From Flavobacterium sp. LC2016-12 (GTDB lineage Bacteria > Bacteroidota > Bacteroidia > Flavobacteriales > Flavobacteriaceae): a DNA stretch of 64,000 nucleotides. The notes beneath the pieces are model-generated. The model searched no databases. It was not told where the DNA came from and worked only from the letters and a program-made list of their open reading frames with translations. This document shows positions 27,268 through 35,294 of the stretch, piece by piece. The stretch lies in NCBI RefSeq assembly GCF_015351595.1, contig NZ_JADKPT010000002.1:186001-250000 (forward strand). The letters are read 5' to 3'. The translations under genes and the position numbers were made by a program. The stretch's first letter is position 1; each line of letters opens with the position of its first letter.

Positions 27268-27756
27268 ATGGAAAACAAAAAAGTCATCATTTTAGGTTCG
27301 TCCAGAAAAAACGGAAACACAACAAAAATTGTCGATGAAATTGCAAAAGAATCGGGAATTGATGTGATTGACTTAAGTGATTATAATATTTCTCATTATG
27401 ATTACGAAAGCAAAAACAGAGAAGATGATTTTCTGCCTTTAATAAGAAGAATACTCGAAGAGTACGACACTTTAATTTTTGCAACGCCCATATATTGGTA
27501 TAATATGAGTGGAATAATGAAGGTTTTCTTTGATCGCTTTTCGGATTTAATCCGAATTGAAAAAGAAACCGGACGAAAGCTTAGAGGGAAGAAAATTGGT
27601 GTGATATCAAATTCACACGACAACGAAATTGAAGAGAGTTTTTACATTCCGTTCAAAAAAACAGCCGATTATTTAGGCATGGAATATTTAGGACACGCGC
27701 ATTTTAATGCCAACATCCTAAACCAAACAACAAAAATAGAATTGACATTTATATAA
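27268..27756 (+). CDS. NAD(P)H-dependent FMN reductase family protein
   Basis: The flavodoxin-like fold is indicated by an N-terminal strand and FMN phosphate loop, GSSRKNGNT (residues 9-17), and the ATPIYWYNMSG segment that contacts the flavin ring. At 162 aa it is close to the usual family length. It probably reduces quinones or other acceptors with NAD(P)H via FMN; the substrate is not predictable. It sits 6 bases after yoeB and 13 bases before sufC, so it is part of the block inserted in the suf operon. A role in supplying electrons to Fe-S assembly is possible but only an inference from position. Confidence 0.8.
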   Translation: MENKKVIILGSSRKNGNTTKIVDEIAKESGIDVIDLSDYNISHYDYESKNREDDFLPLIRRILEEYDTLIFATPIYWYNMSGIMKVFFDRFSDLIRIEKETGRKLRGKKIGVISNSHDNEIEESFYIPFKKTADYLGMEYLGHAHFNANILNQTTKIELTFI

Positions 27757-27769
27757 AAATAAAAAAACA

Positions 27770-28516
27770 ATGTTATCAATAAAAAACCTTCACGCCGGAA
27801 TTGGTGATAAAGAAATCCTTAAAGGAATTAATATAGAAGTTAAAGCTGGCGAAGTACACGCTATCATGGGACCAAACGGTTCTGGAAAAAGTACACTTTC
27901 TGCAGTTATCGCAGGAAACGAAAACTACGAAGTTACTGATGGAGAAGTTTTCCTTGACGGAGAAGATCTTGCTGATCTTGCTCCAGAAGAAAGAGCACAC
28001 AAAGGAGTTTTCCTTTCGTTTCAATATCCTGTAGAAATCCCTGGAGTTAGTGTAACTAACTTCATGAAAACTGCAATCAACGAAACTCGTAAAGCAAACG
28101 GACAAGAAGAAATGCCGGCTAACGAAATGCTAAAAGTAATTCGTGAGAAATCAGAATTATTAGAAATCGATCGTAAATTTTTATCTCGTTCTTTAAACGA
28201 AGGTTTTTCCGGAGGAGAGAAAAAAAGAAACGAGATTTTTCAAATGGCAATGTTAGAACCAAAATTAGCTATCCTTGACGAAACCGATTCTGGTCTTGAT
28301 ATCGATGCTTTAAGAATTGTGGCTAACGGAGTTAACAAATTAAAAAGCGAGAAAAACGCAATTATCGTAATCACACACTACCAACGTTTGTTAGATTATA
28401 TCGTTCCGGATTTCGTTCACGTTCTATACAACGGAAGAATCGTAAAATCAGGAGGAAAAGAATTGGCTTACGAATTGGAAGAAAAAGGATACGACTGGAT
28501 TAAAGCAGAGAATTAA
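27770..28516 (+). CDS. sufC: Fe-S cluster assembly ATPase SufC
   Basis: SufC is the ABC-type ATPase of the SufBCD scaffold. It has Walker A GPNGSGKST (from residue 34), the ABC signature FSGGEKKR, Walker B LAILDETDSGLD and the SufC-specific DETDSGLD variant in place of the usual DEPTSALD. Its 248 aa are standard, and there is no membrane domain, as expected for this soluble ATPase. It is followed by an 87-base spacer carrying half of an inverted repeat, then a foreign-looking four-helix-bundle gene, before sufD. Confidence 0.97.
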   Translation: MLSIKNLHAGIGDKEILKGINIEVKAGEVHAIMGPNGSGKSTLSAVIAGNENYEVTDGEVFLDGEDLADLAPEERAHKGVFLSFQYPVEIPGVSVTNFMKTAINETRKANGQEEMPANEMLKVIREKSELLEIDRKFLSRSLNEGFSGGEKKRNEIFQMAMLEPKLAILDETDSGLDIDALRIVANGVNKLKSEKNAIIVITHYQRLLDYIVPDFVHVLYNGRIVKSGGKELAYELEEKGYDWIKAEN

Positions 28517-28523
28517 AAATTTT

Positions 28524-28557
28524 GTTTCAGGTTTCAAGTTTTTTTAGTTTCAGGTTA
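28524..28557 (+). repeat. Left inverted repeat flanking the four-helix-bundle gene
   Basis: GTTTCAGGTTTCAAG and GTTTCAGGTT units occur here, and their reverse complement lies at 29054-29077 on the other side of the gene. The same sequence family forms the palindrome at 35295-35360. Confidence 0.75.
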
Positions 28558-28562
28558 CAAAC

Positions 28563-28570
28563 TATATTTG
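28563..28570 (+). promoter_or_regulatory. Possible own -7 box of the four-helix-bundle gene
   Basis: TATATTTG matches TAnnTTTG and lies 33 bases before the start. No TTG at the right distance is seen. Confidence 0.35.
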
Positions 28571-28603
28571 TAAGTTTTAACTTAAAATAATAAAACTGAA
28601 ATT

Positions 28604-28993
28604 ATGGCAACAATAACTCGATTTGAAGATTTAGAAATTTGGAAAGAAGCTCGACGATTGGCAAAAGAAATTCATCTTATTGCAGTTCAAACAGAGTTAC
28701 GATCTGATCTCAGATTTAAAAATCAAATAAAAGATTCTTCCGGGTCAGTGATGGATAATATTGCTGAAGGTTTTGAAAGAGATGGAAATTTAGAATTTCG
28801 ACAATTTTTATCAATCGCAAAAGGATCAGCCGGAGAAACAAGATCTCAGCTATATCGGGTTTTTGATTTTGAATATATTTCAGAACAAAAATTCGAAGTT
28901 TTAAAAACAGATTATGAAAATTTAAGCGGTAAAATAAAAAACTTTATCACCTATCTAAATAAAAAGGATTTCAAAGGAAATAAGTTTCAGTAA
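28604..28993 (+). CDS. Four-helix-bundle protein (23S rRNA intervening-sequence family)
   Basis: This small 129-aa helical protein has the family hallmarks: [17 protein letters not shown] at the start, [19 protein letters not shown] in the middle, and [19 protein letters not shown]. Relatives are encoded in intervening sequences of bacterial 23S rRNA genes and as scattered single genes in Bacteroidota; their function is unknown. Here it lies between sufC and sufD, flanked by inverted repeats (28524-28557 and 29054-29077), and looks like an inserted unit rather than a working part of the suf operon. The frame is intact. Confidence 0.88.
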   Translation: MATITRFEDLEIWKEARRLAKEIHLIAVQTELRSDLRFKNQIKDSSGSVMDNIAEGFERDGNLEFRQFLSIAKGSAGETRSQLYRVFDFEYISEQKFEVLKTDYENLSGKIKNFITYLNKKDFKGNKFQ

Positions 28994-28996
28994 AAA

Positions 28997-29077
28997 ACCT
29001 GAAACATTAAACCTGAAACAATACGGATTCAAAGGAATTAAGTCACAACGGGCAACCTGAAACTTGAAACCTGAAAC
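28997..29077 (-). repeat. Right inverted repeats flanking the four-helix-bundle gene
   Basis: AACCTGAAAC-type units occur twice at 28997-29019 and as a longer copy at 29054-29077, whose reverse complement equals the left repeat apart from a T-rich insertion there. A small insertion unit with the gene as cargo is the simplest reading. Confidence 0.7.
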
Positions 29078-29098
29078 ACCGAAGGAAACAAAAGAACA

Positions 29099-30415
29099 AT
29101 GGATTTAAAAGAAAAATTAGTATCGTCTTTTATGGCTTTTGAAGAGCGTGTCGATGTACATTCAGATTTGCATGACATTCGCACAAATGCCTTAAAAAAC
29201 TTCGAAAATAAAGGTTTCCCAACCAAAAAAGAAGAAGCTTGGAAATATACATCGTTAAACGCCATCTTAAAAAATGACTTTACGGTTTTTCCTAAGCAAG
29301 AAAATGCAATCGAATTTAATCAGGTAAAAAAATATTTTTTACACGAAATCGACACTTATAAATTAGTGTTTATTGATGGTGTTTTCAGTTCGCATTTGTC
29401 TTCTACTACGCATGACGGAATTGATGTTTGCTTGATGTCATCGGCATTGACTAAACCAAAATATAAAATGGTTATCGATAAATACTTCAACCAAATTGCA
29501 AGTAAAGACGAAAGCTTGACTTCGTTGAATACTGCTTTTGCAAGCGAAGGGGCTTTTATCAATATTCCGCAAAAGAAAGTGGCTGACAAACCTATTGAGA
29601 TCATGTATTTCTCAACAGGAAACGAATCTGCTTTGTTGGTTCAGCCAAGAAATTTGATTATTGTGGGTGAAAATTCACATGTTCAAATTATCGAGCGTCA
29701 TCAAAGTTTGAATGAAAATCCGGTTCTAACCAATTCGGTTACAGAGATTTTTGCTCAAAAACGTGCGATTGTAGATCACTACAAAATTCAAAATGACAAT
29801 CTTGAAGCGAACTTAATTGACAACACTTACGTTTCGCAACAACAAGAAAGTCACGTTTATGTACATACATTCTCGTTTGGAGGAAATCTGACTCGTAACA
29901 ATTTGAACTTCTATCATTTTGGAGAAAGATTGACAAGTACGCTAAACGGAATCACAATCATTGGCGAAAAACAACACGTTGATCATTATACTTTGGTAAA
30001 CCACGCAACACCAAATTGCGAAAGTTTCCAGGATTATAAAGGAATTTTCTCTGATCGTTCGACTGGAGTTTTCAACGGAAAAGTTTTGGTAGAAAAAGAA
30101 GCTCAAAAAACAAACGCTTTCCAAAAAAGCAACAATATTTTATTGAGTGACAAAGCAACTATCAATGCAAAACCACAATTAGAAATTTTTGCTGATGACG
30201 TAAAATGTTCTCACGGTTGTACTGTTGGACAATTAGACGAAACTGCAATGTTCTACATGCAATCTCGTGGAATCCCGAAAAAAGAAGCAAAAGCTTTATT
30301 AATGTACGCATTCTCAAATGCCGTTATCGAAAGCATCAAAATACCGGAATTAAAACAAAGAATTACTAAAATCATTGCCATGAAATTGGGTGTGAATTTA
30401 GGATTTGATTTGTAG
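29099..30415 (+). CDS. sufD: Fe-S cluster assembly scaffold subunit SufD
   Basis: SufD is the SufB paralogue in the SufBCD scaffold. The 438-aa protein has the early FENKGFPTKKEEAWKYTSL segment typical of SufD, the beta-helix core, and the C-terminal region DDVKCSHGCTVGQLDETAMFYMQSRG with the conserved Cys and His. It is the last gene of the sufABCD transcript, followed by a strong terminator and a long palindrome. Confidence 0.96.
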   Translation: MDLKEKLVSSFMAFEERVDVHSDLHDIRTNALKNFENKGFPTKKEEAWKYTSLNAILKNDFTVFPKQENAIEFNQVKKYFLHEIDTYKLVFIDGVFSSHLSSTTHDGIDVCLMSSALTKPKYKMVIDKYFNQIASKDESLTSLNTAFASEGAFINIPQKKVADKPIEIMYFSTGNESALLVQPRNLIIVGENSHVQIIERHQSLNENPVLTNSVTEIFAQKRAIVDHYKIQNDNLEANLIDNTYVSQQQESHVYVHTFSFGGNLTRNNLNFYHFGERLTSTLNGITIIGEKQHVDHYTLVNHATPNCESFQDYKGIFSDRSTGVFNGKVLVEKEAQKTNAFQKSNNILLSDKATINAKPQLEIFADDVKCSHGCTVGQLDETAMFYMQSRGIPKKEAKALLMYAFSNAVIESIKIPELKQRITKIIAMKLGVNLGFDL

Positions 30416-30438
30416 AAAATTCTATTCCTTAAAAATAA

Positions 30439-30476
30439 AAAACCGATAAGCTTTTTGAAGTTTATCGGTTTTTTTT
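30439..30476 (+). terminator. Terminator after sufD
   Basis: AAACCGATAAGCTT and AAGTTTATCGGTTT pair around TTTG and are followed by a run of T. Confidence 0.85.
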
Positions 30477-30479
30477 GCT

Positions 30480-30558
30480 TTCCTGCAAGGTTTCCAAAAC
30501 CTTGTAGGTATTATGTTTGCATTTCGATACCTACAAGGTTTTGGAAACCTTGCAGGAA
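30480..30558. repeat. 79-bp perfect palindrome with 32-bp arms
   Basis: The left arm (30480-30511) begins TTCCTGCAAGGTTTCC and its exact reverse complement ends at 30558 (GGAAACCTTGCAGGAA); the loop is 15 bases. Each arm holds a smaller palindrome, AAGGTTTCCAAAACCTT, so alternative cruciforms are possible. It sits between the sufD terminator and the stop of a convergent gene and may back up termination. Confidence 0.85.
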
Positions 30559-30568
30559 TAAAAACAAT

Positions 30569-31918
30569 CTACTTCTTCACACTATCAATAATCCTTTTCA
30601 AAAACCCATTAAAATCAAATCCGGGTTCTTCTTCCTTCACTCCCATTCTCACAATTACCATATCTAAAGACGGAATAATCGCCACCATTTGTCCTTGGTA
30701 ACCACTGCAATAAAACATATCGCGAGGCACATCCGGGAATTTCCCTCCGGTGTTTAACCAAAACTGCGCTCCATATTTTCCTTCAGAAGTATTTGTTGGT
30801 GTTGCGGTGTATTTTACCCAACTTTCATCTAAAATTTGTTCTCCGTTCCAGTTTCCTTTATGAAGGTATAATAATCCAAATTTTGACCAGTCTCTTGGCG
30901 TTGCCCATCCGTAAGAGGAACCTACAAAAGTTCCTGACATATCTTGTTCCACAATCATCGAATTCATTCCGATTTTGTCAATTAACGCGCCGTACCAAAA
31001 ATCAAGATATTCTTGTTGTGTTTTAAACTGGCTTCTTAAAATTCGGGATAATAAATTGGTTGTTCCTGAAGAATAATTCCAATGTGTATTCGGTTTGAAT
31101 TGCGCTGGTTTATCCATTTGCACTTTTCCCATATCTTCAGCCTGAAAAAGCATTTTTGTCGCATCACAGATCGTACTGTAATTCTCTTCCCATTCTAAAC
31201 CGGAATTCATATGAAGCAAATCATTTATTGTTATAATCTTACGATCATCATTTTGCCATTCTGCAATTGGAGCGGGTTTATAAATATCAATTTTTCCTTG
31301 TTTAGCTAAAACGCCAAAAGCCGAACTTGTGATACTTTTTGTCATCGACCATCCTAAAATTTTACTGTCTTTATTAAAACCGGTATCGTATTTTTCGGCT
31401 ATCAATTTATCTTTATACAAAACCACAACGGCGCGGGTTCTCTTCGCTTTTCCTCCATTTTTATCGAATGAATTAGCAACAGCACTTTTCAATTTTGCAT
31501 AATCAACATTTGAAAACGTAGTATCTTTTGGTTCATTATTCCCGTAAGGAAAAGGAAGATTGTTGACTAATTTTGTTCTTTTCGGAAGCAAATACGGTTT
31601 TGAAACATCAAAATCCTCATTGATCAAAGTTGCCCCTAAACCTTCTCTGTAAATTGCTTTTCTTTCCTTTAAACCATAAACCGAAGCCGTAGCAAACTTA
31701 CCAGCTTCATCAATAGAGTTTTTTGCCAAATCAATCATATCGATGTCATTGTCCGTTTTCTGGATCAAGTCTAACGACCGATTATCCATAAAATGACCAG
31801 AAGCCACACTTTTGGCCGAGAAACCGGAAATCAAATCAAGTTTGGGATAAGTTGTAAATCCGAAATACAAAAAGGCAAGAACTAAAACAAGAAGAAGTAC
31901 TTTGAGAATTTTTTTCAT
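30569..31918 (-). CDS. Serine hydrolase of the class C beta-lactamase family
   Basis: The protein (449 aa) has an N-terminal membrane segment (about residues 5-24) and a beta-lactamase/esterase fold outside the cytoplasm. The nucleophile motif SxxK is SMTK (near residue 189) and the second motif is YSS in WNYSSGTTN (near 282). Family members act as D-alanyl-peptidases, esterases or 6-aminohexanoate-dimer hydrolases; GSSYGWATPRDWSKFGLL and similar segments resemble the last group, but the substrate is not clear. It lies on the opposite strand between the sufABCD and sufSE transcripts, splitting the locus. Confidence 0.85.
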   Translation of the reverse strand: MKKILKVLLLVLVLAFLYFGFTTYPKLDLISGFSAKSVASGHFMDNRSLDLIQKTDNDIDMIDLAKNSIDEAGKFATASVYGLKERKAIYREGLGATLINEDFDVSKPYLLPKRTKLVNNLPFPYGNNEPKDTTFSNVDYAKLKSAVANSFDKNGGKAKRTRAVVVLYKDKLIAEKYDTGFNKDSKILGWSMTKSITSSAFGVLAKQGKIDIYKPAPIAEWQNDDRKIITINDLLHMNSGLEWEENYSTICDATKMLFQAEDMGKVQMDKPAQFKPNTHWNYSSGTTNLLSRILRSQFKTQQEYLDFWYGALIDKIGMNSMIVEQDMSGTFVGSSYGWATPRDWSKFGLLYLHKGNWNGEQILDESWVKYTATPTNTSEGKYGAQFWLNTGGKFPDVPRDMFYCSGYQGQMVAIIPSLDMVIVRMGVKEEEPGFDFNGFLKRIIDSVKK

Positions 31919-32106
31919 AATGATGTCAGCTATTTTTAATGCAATATAATTAATTTATGATCACGATATTATGATCGAATTTAGATTTCCTTTTCAGATA
32001 ATTTATAAAATCAAATCTAATTTTACGGAATCAACATTTAAGCCTGCAATTGATGGCACTATAAAAGGAAATTATCGAATTGCCGTAGAAACCAATTTAG
32101 TTTTAG

Positions 32107-32114
32107 TACTTTTG
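32107..32114 (+). promoter_or_regulatory. -7 box of the sufS transcript
   Basis: TACTTTTG matches TAnnTTTG and lies 25 bases before sufS. A TTG at 32080-32082 is 24 bases upstream, one base beyond the usual spacing. Confidence 0.55.
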
Positions 32115-32139
32115 TAGATAGAATTTTTCTAAATAAGAC

Positions 32140-33354
32140 ATGCTAGATATCCAAAAAATAAGAGCTGAATTTCCAATACTTTCACAAAAAGTAAACGGAA
32201 AACCATTGGTATATTTCGATAACGGAGCGACTTCGCAAAAGCCACAAATTGTGATCGATGCCGAAGTGAAATACTATCAGGAAATAAACGCCAACATTCA
32301 TAGAGGTGTTCACACATTAAGTCAATTAGCTACTGATGCTTACGAGATTTCTCGTGGTAAAGTGCAACAACATATTAATGCAAAATTTGCTCACGAAGTA
32401 CTTTTCACATCGGGAACAACACACGGAATTAATTTAGTTACAAACGGTTTTGCATCTATTTTAAAACCGGGCGATGAAGTAATTGTTTCGTCTTTAGAGC
32501 ACCACAGTAATATTGTGCCTTGGCAAATGTTATGTGAAAAAACCGGAGCAACTTTAAAAGTGATTCCGATGAACGAAGATGGTGAATTGGTTATGGAAGC
32601 TTTTGATGCTTTGTTATCTGAAAAAACCAAAGTCGTTACCGTAAATCATATTTCGAACGCATTGGGAATCATCAATCCTATAAAATATATTATTGATAAA
32701 GCGCATGCTGTTGGAGCTGCTGTTTTGATTGATGGTGCACAAGCTGTTCCGCATTTAAAGCCAAATGTTCAGGAATTAGATTGCGATTTTTATGCTTTTT
32801 CAGGACATAAAATGTGTGGTCCAACCGGAACCGGAATTCTATACGGAAAAGAAGAATGGTTAAATAAACTTCCTCCTTACCAAGGCGGTGGCGAAATGAT
32901 CAAAGAAGTGACTTTCGAAAAAACGACTTATGCTGATCTTCCTCATAAATTCGAGGCCGGAACTCCAAATATCGCTGGTGGAATTGTTTTAGGAACTGCT
33001 ATTGATTATTTAAACAATATTGGTTTTAAGAATATTCAACAATACGAAAACGAATTATTAGAGCACGCTACAAAAAGTCTATTAGAAATTGAAGGTTTAC
33101 GAATTTACGGAACCGGAAAAAATAAAGCGTCTGTGGTTTCGTTTAATATTGATGGTATTCATCCTTACGATGTTGGTTCTATTATTGATAAATTAGGAAT
33201 CGCCGTTCGTACTGGTCATCATTGCGCACAACCCATCATGAATTTCTTCTGTATTCCGGGAACCATTCGTGCTTCTTTCTCTTTTTACAATACTAAAGAA
33301 GAAATTGATGCGATGGTTGAAGCAGTGAAAAAAGCAAAAACCATGTTAAGCTAA
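32140..33354 (+). CDS. sufS: Cysteine desulfurase SufS
   Basis: SufS is a PLP enzyme that strips sulfur from cysteine and hands it as persulfide to SufE. The PLP lysine is Lys224 in SGHKMCGPTG, the catalytic Cys362 is in RTGHHCAQPIM as in group II desulfurases, and EHHSNIVPW is also present. Length (404 aa) is standard. It begins the second suf transcript, with a small lipoprotein gene and sufE downstream. Confidence 0.97.
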   Translation: MLDIQKIRAEFPILSQKVNGKPLVYFDNGATSQKPQIVIDAEVKYYQEINANIHRGVHTLSQLATDAYEISRGKVQQHINAKFAHEVLFTSGTTHGINLVTNGFASILKPGDEVIVSSLEHHSNIVPWQMLCEKTGATLKVIPMNEDGELVMEAFDALLSEKTKVVTVNHISNALGIINPIKYIIDKAHAVGAAVLIDGAQAVPHLKPNVQELDCDFYAFSGHKMCGPTGTGILYGKEEWLNKLPPYQGGGEMIKEVTFEKTTYADLPHKFEAGTPNIAGGIVLGTAIDYLNNIGFKNIQQYENELLEHATKSLLEIEGLRIYGTGKNKASVVSFNIDGIHPYDVGSIIDKLGIAVRTGHHCAQPIMNFFCIPGTIRASFSFYNTKEEIDAMVEAVKKAKTMLS

Positions 33355-33366
33355 AAAACACATTTT

Positions 33367-33792
33367 ATGAGAATACTATCTTTATTAATCCTGACAATTT
33401 TCTTCGGAACAGGCTGTTCAAGCCAAAAACTTGCTGATATGACAACAACACAAATGGAGTATTCTGCGGTTTCGAGAGGAGTCTACAAAAAGATCGTTGT
33501 GCAGAATAAAACAGTTTCGGTTACTAATGGCAGAGATACACAACCGATAGAAAAGAAAATCACCGATGCAAAATGGAAACAGATTGTAACAGAGTTTTCA
33601 AAAATTAAATTAGAAAGCATTCCAACCTTAAAAGCACCAACTGAAAAACGATTTTATGATGGCGCCGCAATTGGAAATTTAAAAATAACTCAAAATCAAA
33701 AGACCTACGAAACTACAGGTTTTGACAATGGTTTTCCTCCTAAGGAAATAGAAAAATTGGTAAATTTGCTAGTTGATTTTGCTAAAGAATAA
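33367..33792 (+). CDS. Hypothetical lipoprotein between sufS and sufE
   Basis: This is a 141-aa protein with signal sequence and lipobox (FFGTGCSSQK). The mature part has beta-strand-like runs (YKKIVVQNKTVSVTNGRD, IGNLKITQNQKTYETTGFDNG). I recognise no family with confidence. It is 12 bases after sufS and 2 bases before sufE, so it is co-transcribed with them, but an exported lipoprotein has no obvious step in cytoplasmic Fe-S assembly. Confidence 0.8.
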   Translation: MRILSLLILTIFFGTGCSSQKLADMTTTQMEYSAVSRGVYKKIVVQNKTVSVTNGRDTQPIEKKITDAKWKQIVTEFSKIKLESIPTLKAPTEKRFYDGAAIGNLKITQNQKTYETTGFDNGFPPKEIEKLVNLLVDFAKE

Positions 33793-33794
33793 TT

Positions 33795-34217
33795 ATGACA
33801 ATTAAAGAGATACAAAACGAAATAATAGACGAATTCTCAATGTTCGATGATTGGATGCAGCGTTACGAGTACATCATCGAATTAGGAAAAAGTCTACCGC
33901 TAATCAATGAAGAGTATAAAACTGACGAGAATTTAATCAAAGGATGCCAATCGAAAGTTTGGTTACATGGCGAGCAAAATGATGACAAAATTGTCTTTAC
34001 TGCAGATAGTGATGCTATTTTAACCAAAGGAATTATCGCCATTTTAATCCGCGCGTTCTCGAATCAAAAAGCAGAAGATATTATAAATGCCGACACTCAA
34101 TTTATCGATGAGATTGGTTTAAAAGAACATTTATCTGCAACGCGTGCAAACGGATTGGTCTCAATGATTAAAAACATCAAGATGTACGCTTTGGCTTTTA
34201 ATGCTAAGAATAATTAG
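33795..34217 (+). CDS. sufE: Sulfur acceptor SufE
   Basis: SufE accepts the persulfide from SufS and delivers it to SufB. The acceptor residue is Cys51 in LIKGCQSKVWL, and the N-terminus (FDDWMQRYEYIIELGKSLP) and ITPxL-like later helices are characteristic. It is 140 aa, as usual. After it, the operon is interrupted by a repeat-flanked, broken GxxExxY gene before the DUF59 protein. Confidence 0.95.
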   Translation: MTIKEIQNEIIDEFSMFDDWMQRYEYIIELGKSLPLINEEYKTDENLIKGCQSKVWLHGEQNDDKIVFTADSDAILTKGIIAILIRAFSNQKAEDIINADTQFIDEIGLKEHLSATRANGLVSMIKNIKMYALAFNAKNN

Positions 34218-34229
34218 TGGCGAATTTTG

Positions 34230-34345
34230 AACCATATAAGTTCATATTAGAAATATAAGCGGTGTGTTTACTAGGTGTTTTAAGTTAAAATATAAGAAGA
34301 ATTAAAACTAAACTTTTAAATGAACTTATATTACTTATATGGTGG
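34230..34345. repeat. Left palindromic element beside the GxxExxY gene
   Basis: The element starts ACCATATAAGTTCATAT and ends ATGAACTTATATTACTTATATGGT, so its ends are inverted copies. Its last 31 bases are nearly identical to the end of the element at 34833-34945. The inside (about 75 bases) is AT-rich and non-coding. Confidence 0.75.
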
Positions 34346-34409
34346 AAAAAAACACAAAAAGTAAGTTTTATCTTTCTTTTTTATTTCTTATTATTGCTGA
34401 AAAAGTATA

Positions 34410-34819
34410 ATGATAACGAAGAAATATTTGAAAGATTTAATTTATCAAGTTAATGGAGCGCAATTGAGGTTCATAAAAATATTGGAGCAGGGCTTTTAGA
34501 AAACATTTATCATCAATGCATGATTAAAGAATTATCTTTAAGAGGAATTAATTTTCAATCTGAATTGGTAATTCCTGTCGAGTACAAAGGTTTGGAATTA
34601 GAATCAGATTTAAGATGTGACTTATTGATTGAAAATTCTTTAGTTGTGGAATTAAAAGCTGTTGATCAAATTATACCTGTTCATATTGCTAAATTAATGT
34701 CTTATATGAAACTTTTAAAATGCCCACTAGGATTAATGATAAACTTCAACGTTACAAATATTTATCACGAAGGCCAAAAAACATACGTCAACGAATTATA
34801 TCGCTGGCTCGAAGATTAG
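34410..34819 (+). pseudogene. Frameshifted GxxExxY family protein (PD-(D/E)XK-like)
   Basis: From the ATG at 34410 the frame reads MITKKYLKDLIYQVNGA, then shifts. Continuing one base back gives AIEVHKNIGAG followed by GLLENIY, the family's diagnostic GxxExxY motif (34490-34510), and then MIKELSLRGINF to the stop at 34819. A single missing base near 34459-34460 (GGAGC-GCA) explains the break. A normal-looking internal ATG at 34520 lies after the signature motif, so a product from it would lack it. The nuclease-like residues (DLRCDLLIEN..VVELKA) remain. Either the gene is dead or the base is a sequencing error. It is flanked by palindromic elements and inserted between sufE and the DUF59 gene. 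Confidence 0.85.
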
Positions 34820-34832
34820 AAATTAAATTTAA

Positions 34833-34945
34833 ACCATATAAGTAATATAAGAGATTATTAGCCTTTTGCTTAAATGATCTAAAAAAAATTATAAAGTTAG
34901 AGAAACAACGCAACGTTTTAAATGAACTTATATCACTTATATGGT
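34833..34945. repeat. Right palindromic element beside the GxxExxY gene
   Basis: It starts ACCATATAAGTAATATAAG and ends ATGAACTTATATCACTTATATGGT, with inverted ends as in the left copy. Its centre is different in sequence. It ends 18 bases before the next start codon. Confidence 0.75.
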
Positions 34946-34963
34946 GAAAAAAAACAAAAAAAA

Positions 34964-35287
34964 ATGGAACAAGAAATTGACACAAACGAATTAGGAGAAT
35001 CAATTGTAAAAGTTTTAAAAGGCATTTACGATCCGGAGATTCCTGTAGATATTTATGAATTAGGGTTGATATACGACGTAATGGTTAACACAGATTACGA
35101 AGTAAAAATCTTAATGACATTGACATCTCCAAACTGCCCGGTTGCGGAAAGTTTACCAAGAGAAGTGGAAGAAAAAGTAAAAACAATCGAAAACATTAAA
35201 GATGTCGATGTCGAAATTACTTTTGATCCGCCATGGAGTAAAGATTTAATGAGCGAAGAAGCAAAATTAGAATTAGGAATGCTTTAA
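34964..35287 (+). CDS. DUF59 (MIP18-type) SUF-associated Fe-S assembly protein
   Basis: The motifs DPEIPVDIYELGLIYDV and TLTSPNCPVAESLP, with its conserved Cys, mark the DUF59 family, whose members help load Fe-S clusters onto target proteins. I start at the ATG at 34964 (MEQEIDTNE, 107 aa); the ATG 42 bases upstream lies within the palindromic element and encodes a Lys-rich stretch that looks like non-coding DNA. It belongs to the sufS-sufE transcript, behind the inserted GxxExxY unit. Confidence 0.9.
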   Translation: MEQEIDTNELGESIVKVLKGIYDPEIPVDIYELGLIYDVMVNTDYEVKILMTLTSPNCPVAESLPREVEEKVKTIENIKDVDVEITFDPPWSKDLMSEEAKLELGML

Positions 35288-35294
35288 AATATTT

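Noticed and set aside
31543..31553. Third copy of the CCCGTAAGGA half of the LRR operator
   Set aside because: It lacks the TTACG arm, lies within a coding sequence and has no -7 box at the right distance.
34520..34819. Intact 99-aa GxxExxY gene starting at 34520
   Set aside because: The diagnostic motif lies upstream of this ATG in the same frame, so the ORF is the 3' part of a frameshifted gene.
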